A stretch of DNA of 64,000 nucleotides. Origin: Crossaster papposus (Eukaryota > Echinodermata > Asteroidea > Velatida > Solasteridae). Positions 37,440 to 52,289 of the stretch are shown piece by piece. The position numbers were made by a program, and so were the translations under genes. Within the stretch, counting starts at the first letter, position 1. Each line of letters begins with the position of its first letter. The stretch spans positions 310,001 to 374,000 of the forward strand of contig JBAIAA010000097.1 in NCBI GenBank assembly GCA_037893245.1. Reading direction: 5' to 3'. The notes under the pieces are model-generated. The model was given only the letters and a program-made list of their open reading frames with translations, had not been told where the DNA came from and did not search any database.

Positions 37440-40400
37440 ACGCTGGGATATGTGGATTTTTTTTCTGTCAGAATATTATGTTTTTGAAATTAAAGATGAA
37501 GTGCTTTGCAAGAGAATAGCAATGAGAAACGTGTTTATTGGGAAGGGGCGTAATCATACATGCAGCTTAAGTAGTTTTTTTAATTATTAGAACGATCCCC
37601 GGTCACATGGGAAGTACATTAAATTGAAGGACGTGTAACGCTGGGATATGTGGATTGTTTTCGGTCAGACCATTAGGTTTTGTAGTTAAAGATGAAGAGC
37701 TTTGCAAGAGAATAGCAATGAGAAACGTGTTTATTGGGAAGGGGCGTCGTCATACATGCAGCGTACTTATTTTGTTAATTATTAGAACGATCCTCGGTCA
37801 CACGGGAAGGACATTAAATTGAAGGACGTGTAACGCGGGCGTAATAATACATGCAGTCTACGTAGTTTTTCTTTTTAATTATGAGAACGATTTTGGTCAC
37901 ATGGGAAGGACATTAAATTGAAGGACGTGTAACGCTGGGATATGTGGATTTTTTTTCTGTCAGAATATTATGTTTTTTTAATTAAAGATGAAGTGCTTTG
38001 CAAGAGAATAGCAATGAGAAACGTGTTTATTGGGAAGGGGCGTGCAGCTTACGTAGTTTTTTTAATTATTAGAACGGTTCTCGGTCACACGGGAAGGACA
38101 TTAAATTGAAGGACGTGTAACGTTGGGATATGTGGATTATTTTCTGTCAAACTATAAGTTTTGTTAGTTAAGGATGAAGTGCTTTATTAAGAGAATATCA
38201 ATGATAAACGTGTTTATTGGGAAGTGACGTAATCATACATGCAGCTGATGTAGTTTTTTTAATTATCATAACGATCCTGGGTCACATGGGAAGGACATTA
38301 CATTGAAGGACGTGTAACGCTGGGATATGTGGATTGTTTTCGGTCAGACCATTAGGTTTTGTAGTTAAAGATGAAGTGCTTTGCAAGAGAATAGCAATGA
38401 GAAACGTGTTTATTGGGAAGGGGCGTAATCATACATGCAGCTTACGTATTTATTTTTTAATTATTAGAACGATTTTGGTCACATGGGAAGGACAATAAAT
38501 TGAAGGACGTGTAACGCTGGGATATGTGACTTTTTTTTCTGTCAGACTATAAGTTTTGTTAATTAAGGATGAAGTGCTTTATTAAGAGAATAGCAATGAT
38601 AAACGTGTTTATTGGGAAGGGGCGTAATCATACATGCAGCTGATGTAGTTTTTTTTTAATTATTTGAACGATGCTCGGTCATACGGAAAGGACATTAAAT
38701 TGAAGGACGTGTAACGCTGGGATATGTGGATTTTTTTTCTGTCAGAATATTATGTTTTTGAAATTAAAGATGAAGTGCTTTGCAAGAGAATAGCAATGAG
38801 AAACGTGTTTATTGGGAAGGGGCGTAATCATACATGCAGCTTAAGTAGTTTTTTTAATTATTAGAACGATCCCCGGTCACATGGGAAGTACATTAAATTG
38901 AAGGACGTGTAACGCTGGGATATGTGGATTGTTTTCGGTCAGACCATTAGGTTTTGTAGTTAAAGATGAAGAGCTTTGCAAGAGAATAGCAATGAGAAAC
39001 GTGTTTATTGGGAAGGGGCGTCGTCATACATGCAGCGTACTTATTTTGTTAATTATTAGAACGATCCTCGGTCACACGGGAAGGACATTAAATTGAAGGA
39101 CGTGTAACGCGGGCGTAATAATACATGCAGTCTACGTAGTTTTTCTTTTTAATTATGAGAACGATTTTGGTCACATGGGAAGGACATTAAATTGAAGGAC
39201 GTGTAACGCTGGGATATGTGGATTTTTTTTCTGTCAGAATATTATGTTTTTTTAATTAAAGATGAAGTGCTTTGCAAGAGAATAGCAATGAGAAACGTGT
39301 TTATTGGGAAGGGGCGTGCAGCTTACGTAGTTTTTTTAATTATTAGAACGGTTCTCGGTCACACGGGAAGGACATTAAATTGAAGGACGTGTAACGTTGG
39401 GATATGTGGATTATTTTCTGTCAAACTATAAGTTTTGTTAGTTAAGGATGAAGTGCTTTATTAAGAGAATATCAATGATAAACGTGTTTATTGGGAAGTG
39501 ACGTAATCATACATGCAGCTGATGTAGTTTTTTTAATTATCATAACGATCCTGGGTCACATGGGAAGGACATTAAATTGAAGGACGTGTAACGCTGGGAT
39601 ATGTGGATTGTTTTCGGTCAGACCATTAGGTTTTGTAGTTAAAGATGAAGTGCTTTGCAAGAGAATAGCAATGAGAAACGTGTTTATTGGGAAGGGGCGT
39701 AATCATACATGCAGCTTACGTATTTCTTTTTTAATTATTAGAACGATTTTGGTCACATGGGAAGGACAATAAATTGAAGGACGTGTAACGCTGGGATATG
39801 TGACTTTTTTTTCTGTCAGACTATAAGTTTTGTTAATTAAGGATGAAGTGCTTTATTAAGAGAATAGCAATGATAAACGTGTTTATTGGGAAGGGGCGTA
39901 ATCATACATGCAGCTGATGTAGTTTTTTTAATTATTATAACGATCCTCGGTCACATGGGAAGGACATTAAATTGAAGGACGTGTAATGCTGGGATATGTG
40001 GATTTGTTTTCTGTCAGACTATTATGTTTTTTAGTTAAAGATGAAGTGCTTTGCAAGAGAATAGCAATGAGAAACGTGTTTATTGGGAAGGGGCGTAATC
40101 ATACATGCAGCTTAAGTAGTTTTTTTAATTATTAGAACGATCCCCGGTCACATGGGAAGTACATTAAATTGAAGGACGTGTAACGCTGGGATATGTGGAT
40201 TGTTTTCAGTCAGACCATTAGGTTTTGTAGTTAAAGATGAAGAGCTTTGCAAGAGAATAGCAATGAGAAACGTGTTTATTGGGAAGGGGCGTCGTCATAC
40301 ATGCAGCGTACTTATTTTGTTAATTATTAGAACGATCCTCGGTCACACGGGAAGGACATTAAATTGAAGGACGTGTAACGCGGGCGTAATAATACATGCA

Positions 40401-41090
40401 GTCTACGTAGTTTTTCTTTTTAATTATGAGAACGATTTTGGTCACATGGGAAGGACATTAAATTTAAGGACGTGTAACGCTGGGATATGTGGATTTTTTT
40501 TCTGTCAGAATATTATGTTTTTTTAATTAAAGATGAAGTGCTTTGCAAGAGAATAGCAATGAGAAACGTGTTTATTGGGAAGGGGCGTGCAGCTTACGTA
40601 GTTTTTTTAATTATTAGAACGGTTCTCGGTCACACGGGAAGGACATTAAATTGAAGGACGTGTAACGTTGGGATATGTGGATTATTTTCTGTCAAACTAT
40701 AAGTTTTGTTAGTTAAGGATGAAGTGCTTTATTAAGAGAATATCAATGATAAACGTGTTTATTGGGAAGTGACATAATCATACATGCAGCTGATGTAGTT
40801 TTTTTAATTATCATAACGATCCTGGGTCACATGGGAAGGACATTAAATTGAAGGACGTGTAACGCTTGGATATGTTTTTTTCTTTTTCTGGCAGACTATT
40901 ATTTTTTTTTTAGTTAAAGATGAAGTGCTTTGCAAGAGAATAGCAATGAGAAACGTGTTTATTGGGAAGGGGCGTAATCATACATGCATCTTAAGTAGTT
41001 TTTTTAATTATTAGAACGATCCTCGGTCACATGGGAAGTACATTAAATTGAAGGACGTGTAACGCTGGGATATGTGGATTGTTTTCGGTC
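37440..41090 (+). repeat. Higher-order repeat of about 1.27 kb, three copies
   Basis: Diagnostic variants recur at 37471, 38745 and 40016 (spacing 1274 and 1271) and a chimeric short unit recurs at 37846, 39108 and 40379. Confidence 0.85.
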
Positions 41091-41239
41091 AGACCATTAG
41101 GTTTTGTAGTTAAAGATGAAGTGCTTTGCAAGAGAATAGCAATGAGAAACGTGTTTATTGGGAAGGGGCGTAATCATACATGCAGCTTACGTATTTCTTT
41201 TTTAATTATTAGAACGATTTTGGTCACATGGGAAGGACA

Positions 41240-44200
41240 ATAAATTGAAGGACGTGTAACGCGGGCGTAATAATACATGCAGTATACGTAGTTTTTCTTT
41301 TTAATTATGAGAACGATTTTGGTCACATGGGAAGGACATTAAATTGAAGGACGTGTAACGCTGGGGTATGTCGATTTTTTTTTCTGACAGACTATTATTT
41401 TTTTTGTAGTTAAAGATGAAATACTTTGCAAGAGAATAGCAATGAGAAAGGTGTTTATTGGGAAGGAGCGTGATCATACATGCAGCTTACGTAATTTTTT
41501 TTTAATTATTAGAACGATTTCGGTCACATGGGAAGGACAATAAATTGAAGGACGTGTAACGCTGGGATATGTGACTTTTTTTCTGTCAGACTATAAGTTT
41601 TGTTAGTTAAGGATGAAGTGCTTTATTAAGAGAATAGCAATGATAAACGTGTTTATTGGGAAGGGGCGTAATCGTACATGCAGCTGATGTAGTTTTTTTA
41701 ATTATTATAACGATCCTTGGTCACATGGGAAGGACTGTAAATTGAAGGACGTGTAACGCTGGGATATGTGGATTTTTTTTCTGTCAGACTATTATGTTTT
41801 TTTAGTTAAAGATGAAGTGCTTTGCAAGAGAATAGCAATGAGAAACGTGTTTATTGGGAAGGGGCGTGCAGCTTACGTAGTTTTTTTTAATTATTAGAAC
41901 GGTTCTCGGTCACACGGGAAGGACATTAAATTGAAGGACGTGTAACGCTGGGATATGTGGATTATTTTCTGTCAGACTATAAGTTTTGTTAGTTAAGGAT
42001 GAAGTGCTTTATTAAGAGAATATCAATGATAAACGTGTTTATTGGGAAGTGACGTAATCATACATGCAGCTGATGTAGTTTTTTAAATTATCATAACGAT
42101 CCTGGGTCACATGGGAAGGACATTAAATTGAAGGACGTGTAACGCTGGGATATGTTTTTTTCTTTTTCTGTCAGACTATTATTTTTTTTTAGTTAAAGAT
42201 GAAGTGCTTTGCAAGAGAATAGCAATGAGAAACGTGTTTATTGGGAAGGGGCGTAATCATACATGCAGCTTAAGTAGTTTTTTTAATTATTAGAACGATC
42301 CTCGGTCACATGGGAAGTACATTAAATTGAAGGACGTGTAACGCTGGGATATGTGGATTGTTTTCGGTCAGACCATTAGGTTTTGTAGTTAAAGATGAAG
42401 TGCTTTGCAAGAGAATAGCAATGAGAAACGTGTTTATTGGGAAGGGGCGTAATCATACATGCAGCTTACGTATTTCTTTTTTAATTATTAGAACGATTTC
42501 GGTCACATGGGAAGGACAATAAATTGAAGGACGTGTAACGCTGGGATATGTGACTTTTTTTCTGTCAGACTATAAGTTTTGTTAGTTAAGGATGACGTGC
42601 TTTATTAAGAGAATAGCAATGATAAACGTGTTTATTGGGAAGGGACGTAATCATACATGCAGCTGATGTAGTTTTTTTAATTATCATAACGATCCTCGGT
42701 CACATGGGAAGTACATTAAATTGAAGGACGTGTAACGCTGGGATATGTGGATTGTTTTCGGTCAGACCATTAGGTTTTTTTAGTTAAAGATGAAGTGCTT
42801 TGCAAGAGAATAGCAATGAGAAACGTGTTTATTGGGAAGGGGCGTCATCATACATGCAGCGTACTTATTTTTTTTAATTATTAGAACGATCCTCGGTCAC
42901 ACGGGAAGGACATTCAATTGAAGAACGTGTAACGCGGGCGTAATAATACATGCAGTCTACGTAGTTTTTCTTTTTAATTATGAGAACGATTTTGGTCACA
43001 TGGGAAGGACATTAAATTGAAGGACGTGTAACGCTGGGGTATGTCGATTTTTTTTCTGACAGACTATTATTTTTTTGTAGTTAAATATGAAATGCTTTGC
43101 AAGAGAATAGCAATGAGAAACGTGTTTATTGGGAAGGGGCGTAATCATACATGCAGCTTACGTATTTCTTTTTTAATTATTAGAACGATTTCGGTCACAT
43201 GGGAAGGACATTAAATTGAAGGACGTGTAACGCTGGGATATGTGACTTTTTTTTCTGTCAGACTATAAGTTTTGTTAATTAAGGATGAAGTGCTTTATTA
43301 AGAGAATAGCAATGATAAACGTGTTTATTGGGAAGGGGCGTAATCATACATGCAGCTGATGTAGTTTTTTTAATTATTATAACGATCCTCGGTCACATGG
43401 GAAGGACATTAAATTGAAGGACGTGTAATGCTGGGATATGTGGATTTTTTTTCTGTCAGACTATTATGTTTTTTAGTTAAAGATGAAGTGCTTTGCAAGA
43501 GAATAGCAATGAGAAACGTGTTTATTGGGAAGGGGCGTAATCATACATGCAGCTTACGTATTTCTTTTTTAATTATTAGAACGATTTTGGTCACATGGGA
43601 AGGACAATAAATTGAAGGACGTGTAACGCTGGGATATGTGATTTTTTTTTCTGTCAGACTATAAGTTTTGTTAATTAAGGATGAAGTGCTTTATTAAGAG
43701 AATAGCAATGATAAACGTGTTTATTGGGAAGGGGCGTAATCATACATGCAGCTGATGTAGTTTTTTTAATTATTATAACGATCCTCGGTCACATGGGAAG
43801 GACATTAAATTGAAGGACGTGTAATGCTGGGATATGTGGATTTTTTTTCTGTCAGACTATTATGTTTTTTAGTTAAAGATGAAGTGCTTTGCAAGAGAAT
43901 AGCAATGAGAAACGTGTTTATTGGGAAGGGGCGTATTCATACATGCAGCTTAAGTAGTTTTTTTAATTATTAGAACGATCCCCGGTCACATGGGAAGTAC
44001 ATTAAATTGAAGGACGTGTAACGCTGGGATATGTGGATTGTTTTCGGTCAGACCATTAGGTTTTGTAGTTAAAGATGAAGAGCTTTGCAAGAGAATAGCA
44101 ATGAGAAACGTGTTTATTGGGAAGGGGCGTCGTCATACATGCAGCGTACTTATTTTTTTAATTATTAGAACGATCCTCGGTCACACGGGAAGGACATTAA

Positions 44201-47200
44201 ATTGAAGGACGTGTAACGCTGGGATATGTGGATTTTTTTTCTGTCAGAATATTATGTTTTTTTAATTAAAGATGAAGTGCTTTGCAAGAGAATAGCAATG
44301 AGAAACGTGTTTATTGGGAAGGGGCGTGCAGCTTACGTAGTTTTTTTAATTATTAGAACGGTTCTCGGTCACACGGGAAGGACATTAAATTGAAGGACGT
44401 GTAACGCTGGGATATGTGGATTATTTTCTGTCAAACTATAAGTTTTGTTAGTTAAGGATGAAGTGCTTTATTAAGAGAATATCAATGATAAACGTGTTTA
44501 TTGGGAAGTGACGTAATCATACATGCAGCTGATGTAGTTTTTTTAATTATCATAACGATCCTGGGTCACATGGGAAGGACATTAAATTGAAGGACGTGTA
44601 ACGCTGGGATATGTTTTTTTCTTTTTCTGGCAGACTATTATTTTTTTTTAGTTAAAGATAAAGTGCTTTGCAAGAGAATAGCAATGAGAAACGTGTTTAT
44701 TGGGAAGGGGCGTAATCATACATGCATCTTAAGTAGTTTTTTTAATTATTAGAACGATCCTCGGTCACATGGGAAGTACATTAAATTGAAGGACGTGTAA
44801 CGCTGGGATATGTGGATTGTTTTCGGTCAGACCATTAGGTTTTGTAGTTAAAGATGAAGTGCTTTGCAAGAGAATAGCAATGAGAAACGTGTTTATTGGG
44901 AAGGGGCGTAATCATACATGCAGCTTACGTATTTCTTTTTTAATTATTAGAACGATTTTGGTCACATGGGAAGGACAATAAATTGAAGGACGTGTAACGC
45001 GGGCGTAATAATACATGCAGTATACGTAGTTTTTCTTTTTAATTATGAGAACGATTTTGGTCACATGGGAAGGACATTAAATTGAAGGACGTGTAACGCT
45101 GGGGTATGTCGATTTTTTTTCTGTCAGAATATTATGTTTTTTTAATTAAAGATGAAGTGCTTTGCAAGAGAATAGCAATGAGAAACGTGTTTATTGGGAA
45201 GGGGCGTGCAGCTTACGTAGTTTTTTTAATTATTAGAACGGTTCTCGGTCACACGGGAAGGACATTAAATTGAAGGACGTGTAACGCTGGGATATGTGGA
45301 TTATTTTCTGTCAAACTATAAGTTTTGTTAGTTAAGGATGAAGTGCTTTATTAAGAGAATATCAATGATAAACGTGTTTATTGGGAAGTGACGTAATCAT
45401 ACATGCAGCTGATGTAGTTTTTTTAATTATCATAACGATCCTGGGTCACATGGGAAGGACATTAAATTGAAGGACGTGTAACGCTGGGATATGTTTTTTT
45501 CTTTTTCTGGCAGACTATTATTTTTTTTTAGTTAAAGATGAAGTGCTTTGCAAGAGAATAGCAATGAGAAACGTGTTTATTGGGAAGGGGCGTAATCATA
45601 CATGCATCTTAAGTAGTTTTTTTAATTATTAGAACGATCCTCGGTCACATGGGAAGTACATTAAATTGAAGGACGTGTAACGCTGGGATATGTGGATTGT
45701 TTTCGGTCAGACCATTAGGTTTTGTAGTTAAAGATGAAGTGCTTTGCAAGAGAATAGCAATGAGAAACGTGTTTATTGGGAAGGGGCGTAATCATACATG
45801 CAGCTTACGTATTTCTTTTTTAATTATTAGAACGATTTTGGTCACATGGGAAGGACAATAAATTGAAGGACGTGTAACGCGGGCGTAATAATACATGCAG
45901 TATACGTAGTTTTTCTTTTTAATTATGAGAACGATTTTGGTCACATGGGAAGGACATTAAATTGAAGGACAGTGTAACGCTGGGGTATGTCGAATTTTTT
46001 TTCTGACAGACTATTTTTTTTTTGTAGTTAAAGATGAAGTGCTTTGCAAGAGAATAGCAATGAGAAACGTGTTTATTGGGAAGGGGCGTAATCATACATG
46101 CAGCTTACGTATTTCTTTTTTAATTATTAGAACGATTTTGGTCACATGGGAAGGACAATAAATTGAAGGACGTGTAACGCTGGGATATGTGACTTTTTTT
46201 TCTGTCAGACTATAAGTTTTGTTAATTAAGGATGAAGTGCTTTATTAAGAGAATAGCAATGATAAACGTGTTTATTGGGAAGGGGCGTAATCATACATGC
46301 AGCTGATGTAGTTTTTTTAATTATTATAACGATCCTCGGTCACATGGGAAGGACATTAAATTGAAGGACGTGTAATGCTGGGATATGTGGATTTTTTTTC
46401 TGTCAGACTATTATGTTTTTTAGTTAAAGATGAAGTGCTTTGCAAGAGAATAGCAATGAGAAACGTGTTTATTGGGAAGGGGCGTGCAGCTTACGTAGTT
46501 TTGTTTAATTATTAGAACGGTTCTCGGTCACACGGGAAGGACATTAAATTGAAGGACGTGTAACGCTGGGATATGTGGATTATTTTCTGTCAGACTATAA
46601 GTTTTGTTAGTTAAGGATGAAGTGCTTTATTAAGAGAATATCAATGATAAACGTGTTTATTGGGAAGTGACGTAATCATACATGCAGCTGATGTAGTTTT
46701 TTAAATTATCATAACGATCCTGGGTCACATGGGAAGGACATTAAATTGAAGGACGTGTAACGCAGGGATATGTTTTTTTCTTTTTCTGTCAGACTATTAT
46801 TTTTTTTTAGTTAAAGATGAAGTGCTTTGCAAGAGAATAGCAATGAGAAACGTGTTTATTGGGAAGGGGCGTAATCATACATGCAGCTTAAGTAGTTTTT
46901 TTAATTATTAGAACGATCCTCGGTCACATGGGAAGTACATTAAATTGAAGGACGTGTAACGCTGGGATATGTGGATTGTTTTCGGACAGACCATTAGGTT
47001 TTTTTAGTTAAAGATGAAGTGCTTTGCAAGAGAATAGCAATGAGAAACGTGTTTATTGGGAAGGGGCGTCATCATACATGCAGCGTACTTATTTTTTTTA
47101 ATTATTAGAACGATCCTCGGTCACACGGGAAGGACATTCAATTGAAGGACGTGTAACGCGGGCGTAATAATACATGCAGTCTACGTAGTTTTTCTTTTTA

Positions 47201-49640
47201 ATTATGAGAACGATTTTGGTCACATGGGAAGGACATTAAATTGAAGGACGTGTAACGCTGGGATATGTGGATTTTTTTTCTGTCAGAATATTATGTTGTT
47301 TTAATTAAAGATGAAGTGCTTTGCAAGAGAATAGCAATGAGAAACGTGTTTATTGGGAAGGGGCGTGCAGCTTACGTAGTTTTTTTTAATTATTAGAACG
47401 GTTCTCGGTCACACGGGAAGGACATTAAATTGAAGGACGTGTAACGCTGGGATATGTGGATTATTTTCTGTCAAACTATAAGTTTTGTTAGTTAAGGATG
47501 AAGTGCTTTATTAAGAGAATATCAATGATAAACGTGTTTATTGGGAAGTGACGTAATCATACATGCAGCTGATGTAGTTTTTTTAATTATCATAACGATC
47601 CTGGGTCACATGGGAAGGACATTAAATTGAAGGACGTGTAACGCTGGGATATGTTTTTTTCTTTTTCTGTCAGACTATTATTTTTTTTAGTTAAAGATGA
47701 AGTGCTTTGCAAGAGAATAGCAATGAGAAACGTGTTTATTGGGAAGGGGCGTAATCATACATGCAGCTTACGTATTTCTTTTTTAATTATTAGAACGATT
47801 TTGGTCACATGGGAAGGACAATAAATTGAAGGACGTGTAACGCGGGCGTAATAATACATGCAGTATACGTAGTTTTTCTTTTTAATTATGAGAACGATTT
47901 TGGTCACATGGGAAGGACATTAAATTGAAGGACGTGTAACGCTGGGGTATGTCGATTTTTTTTTCTGACAGACTATTATTTTTTTGTAGTTAAAGATGAA
48001 GTGCATTGCAAGAGAATAGCAATGAGAAAGGTGTTTATTGGGAAGGGGCGTGATCATACATGCAGCTTACGTATTTTTTTTTTAATTATTAGAACGATTT
48101 CGGTCACATGGGAAGGACAATAAATTGAAGGACGTGTAACGCTGGGATATGTGACTTTTTTTCTGTCAGACTATAAGTTTTGTTAGTTAAGGATGAAGTG
48201 CTTTATTAAGAGAATAGCAATGATCAACGTGTTTATTGGGAAGGGGCGTAATCGTACATGCAGCTGATGTAGTTTTTTTAATTATTATAACGATCCTCGG
48301 TCACATGGGAAGGACTGTAAATTGAAGGACGTGTAACGCTGGGATATGTGGATTTTTTTTCTGTCAGACTATTATGTTTTTTTAGTTAAAGATGAAGTGC
48401 TTTGCAAGAGAATAACAATGAGAAACGTGTTTATTGGGAAGGGGCGTGCAGCTTACGTAGTTTTTTTTAATTATTAGAACGGTTCTCGGTCACACGGGAA
48501 GGACATTAAATTGAAGGACGTGTAACGCTGGGATATGTGGATTATTTTCTGTCAGACTATAAGTTTTGTTAGTTAAGGATGAAGTGCTTTATTAAGAGAA
48601 TATCAATGATAAACGTGTTTATTGGGAAGTGACGTAATCATACATGCAGCTGATGTAGTTTTTTTTAATTATCATAACGATCCTGGGTCACATGGGAAGG
48701 ACATTAAATTGAAGGTCGTGTAACGCTGGGATATGTTTTTTTCTTTTTCTGTCAGACTATTATTTTTTTTAGTTAAAGATGAAGTGCTTTGCAAGAGAAT
48801 AGCAATGAGAAACGTGTTTATTGGGAAGGGGCGTAATCATACATGCAGCTTAAGTAGTTTTTTTAATTATTAGAACGATCCTCGGTCACATGGGAAGTAC
48901 ATTAAATTGAAGGACGTGTAACGCTGGGATATGTGGATTGTTTTCGGTCAGACCATTAGGTTTTGTAGTTAAAGATGAAGTGCTTTGCAAGAGAATAGCA
49001 ATGAGAAACGTGTTTATTGGGAAGGGGCGTAATCATACATGCAGCTTACGTATTTCTTTTTTAATTATTAGAATGATTTCGGTCACATGGGAAGGACAAT
49101 AAATTGAAGGACGTGTAACGCTGGGATATGTGACTTTTTTTTCTGTCAGACTATAAGTTTTGTTAGTTAAGGATGACGTGCTTTATTAAGAGAATAGCAA
49201 TGATAAACGTGTTTATTGAGAAGGGACGTAATCATACATGCAGCTGATGTAGTTTTTTTAATTATCATAACGATCCTCGGTCACATGGGAAGTACATTAA
49301 ATTGAAGGACGTGTAACGCTGGGATATGTGGATTGTTTTCGGTCAGACCATTAGGTTTTTTTAGTTAAAGATGAAGTGCTTTGCAAGAGAATAGCAATGA
49401 GAAACGTGTTTATTGGGAAGGGGCGTCATCATACATGCAGCGTACTTATTTTTTTTAATTATTAGAACGATCCTCGGTCACACGGGAAGGACATTCAATT
49501 GAAGGACGTGTAACGCGGGCGTAATAATACATGCAGTCTACGTAGTTTTTCTTTTTAATGATGAGAACGATTTTGGTCACATGGGAATGACATTAAATTG
49601 AAGGACGTGTAACGCTGGGGTATGTCGATTTTGTTTCTGA
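41240..49640 (+). repeat. Segmental duplication inside the satellite, offset about 6.58 kb
   Basis: Rare variants line up at a constant offset: 41262 with 47840, 42592 with 49172, 42933 with 49513. The shared block covers at least 41240-43060 and 47820-49640. Confidence 0.8.
44220..45985 (+). repeat. Higher-order repeat of about 880 bp, two copies
   Basis: Blocks starting near 44220 and 45105 match unit for unit. The chimeric short unit is at 44999 and 45879. Confidence 0.75.
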
Positions 49641-51904
49641 CAGACTATTATTTTTTTGTAGTTAAAGATGAAGTGCTTTGCAAGAGAATAGCCATGAGAA
49701 ACGTGTTTATTGGGAAGGGGCGTAATCATACATGCAGCTTACGTATTATTTTTTAATTATTAGAACGATTTTGGTCACATGGGAAGGACAATAAATTGAA
49801 GGACGTGTAACGCTGGGATATGTGACTTTTTTTCTGTCAGACTATAAGTTTTGTTAGTTAAGGATGACGTGCTTTATTAAGAGAATAGCAATGATAAACG
49901 TGTTTATTGGGAAGGGACGTAATCATACATGCAGCTGATGTAGTTTTTTTAATTATCATAACGATCCTCGGTCACATGGGAAGGACATTAAATTGAAGGA
50001 CGTGTAACGCTGGGATATGTGGATTTTTTTTCTGTCAGACTATTATGTTTTGTTAGTTAAAGATGAAGTGCTTTGCAAGAGAATAGTAATGAGAAACATG
50101 TTTATTGGGAAGGGGCGTAATCATACATGCAGGTACGTAGTTTTTTTAATTTGTTAGAACGATCCTCGGTCACACGGGAAGGACATTAAATTGAAGGACG
50201 TGTAACGCTGGGATATGTGGATTTGTTTCTGTCAGACTATTAGGTTTTTTAGTTAAAGATGAAGTGCTTTGCAAGAGAATAGTAATGAGAAACGTGTTTA
50301 TTGGGAAGGGGCGTGCAGCTTACGTAGTTTTTTTAATTATTAGAACGGTTCTCGGTCACACGGGAAGGACATTAAATCGAAGGACGTGTAACGCTGGGAT
50401 ATGTGGATTTTTTTTGTCAGACTATAAGTTTTGTTAGTGAAGGAATGAAGTGCTTTATTAAGAGAATAGCAATAATAAACGTGTTTATTGGAAAGGGGCG
50501 TAATTATACATGCAGCTTAAGTAGTTTTTTAAATTATTAGAACGATACTCGGTCACATGGGAAGTACACTAAATTGAAGGACGTGTAACGCTGGGATATG
50601 TGGATTGTTTTCGGTCAGACCATTAGGTTTTGTAGTTAAAGATGAAGAGCTTTGCAAGAGAATAGCAATGAGAAACGTGTTTATTGGGAAGGGGCGTCAT
50701 CATACATGCAGCGTACTTATTGTTTTAATTATTAGAACGATCCTCGGTCACATGGAAAGGACATTAAATTGAAGGACGTGTAACGCTGGGATATGTGGAT
50801 TTTTTTTCTGTCAGACTATTAGTTTTTTTTAGTTAAAGATGAAGTGCTTTGCAAGAGAATAGCAATGAGAAACGTATTTATTTGGAAGGGGCGTAATCAT
50901 ACATGCAGCTTACGTATTTTGTTTTAATTATTAGAACGATTTTGGTCACATGGGAAGGACAATAAATTGAAGGACGTGTAATGCTAGGATATGTGGACTT
51001 TTTTTCTGTCAAACTATAAGGTTTTTTAGTTAAGGATGAAGTGCTTTATTAAGAGAATAGCAATGATAAACGTGTTTATTGGGAAGGGGCGTAATCATAC
51101 ATGCAGCTGACGTAGTTTTTTTATTATTAGAACGATCCTCGGTCACATGGGAAGGACATTAAATCGAAGGACGTGTAATGCTGGGATATGTGGATTTGTT
51201 TCTGTCATACTATTAGGTTTTTTAGTAAAAGATGAAGTGCTTTGCAAGAGAATAGTAATGAGAAACATGTTTATTGGGAAGGGGCGTAATCATACATGCA
51301 GCTTACGTAGTTGTTTTAATTTGTTAGAACGATCCTCGGTCACACGGGAAGGACATTAAATTGAAGGACGTGTAACGCTGGGAGTTGTGGATTTTTTTCT
51401 ATCAGACTATTAGGTTGTTTTTTGTTAAAGATGAAGTGCTTTGCAAGAGAATAGCAATGAGAAACGTGTTTATTGGGAAGGGGCGTAATTATACATGCAG
51501 CTTACGTATTTTTGTTTTAATTATTAGAACGATTTCGGTCACATGAGAAGGGCAATAAATTGAAGAACGTGTAACGCAGGGATATGTGAAAAAAGTTATG
51601 TCAGACTATAAGTTTTTTTAGTTAAGGATGAAGTGCTTTATTAAGAGAATAGCAATGATAAACTGTTTATTGGGAAGGGGCGTAATCATACATGCAGCTT
51701 ACGTAGTGTTTTTATTTATTAGAACGATCCTCGGTCACATGGGAAGGACATTCAATTGAAGGACGTGTAACGTCAATATTATACATATTTTAAATACCCT
51801 ACCCAACAAATTATATATCATTTTAAAGCTAAGAACAGTATAAATCTGGAAATACCAATATCTCAAAATATCAAAATGTCAACTATACTCTGATTTTGTG
51901 GGAG

Positions 51905-52245
51905 CAGGTCACATTTAAAAGTGAATAATGATTGTAGGCATTCAGCAAATTGCTGAATGTAGGCATTCAGCAAATTGATTGCGCTAAATATTCTATAATT
52001 GTTTCGACAAATTGAATTATATTAAAAAACATTAACGATCGCCGGAAGGCGATCGAGAACAAACCCAATAACAACAATTCTCGACACCGGTTGAAAACGA
52101 ACACCGTTTGTTTTTGCTTTTCTGGGCATCCATGATTGTAAAACTTCGAACAGGCCAGTTAAACGATATTAAATAACACCCACCCGAATCCACCCATTCA
52201 TGACTATTCAAGCACCAATGGTGTATCCTACCTTACATCCACCCT
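51905..52245 (+). mobile_element. MITE A, copy 4
   Basis: Carries AACGATCGCCGGAAGGCGATCG-type palindrome text and ends near CACCAATGGTGTATCCTACC. A short local duplication (AGGCATTCAGCAAATTG twice) lies at its left. A second partial terminus follows at 52246-52285. Confidence 0.75.
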
Positions 52246-52289
52246 TTCCTGATAATTCAAGCAATTACCAATGATGTACTCTGCTCTTA

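Larger units (their letters stand above)
35420..51775 (+). repeat. Satellite array, monomer about 198 bp, about 16.4 kb
   Basis: The array is head-to-tail copies of an AT-rich unit containing GGACGTGTAACGCTGGGATA, AAAGATGAAGTGCTTTGCAA, AAACGTGTTTATTGGGAAGG, ATCATACATGCAGCTTACGT and CGGTCACATGGGAAGGACAT. Three successive anchors at 43422, 43620 and 43818 give a period of 198 bp. With shorter variants I estimate about 85 units. Monomers at both edges are more diverged than those in the middle. Short ORFs inside are by-products of the repeat. Function is unknown; no gene lies inside. Confidence 0.95.

Noticed and set aside
35420..51775. CRISPR-like or coding array
   Set aside because: Repeats are contiguous monomers of about 198 bp with no unique spacers, and the genome is eukaryotic. 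The small frames at 43428 and 51147 are repeat shadows.
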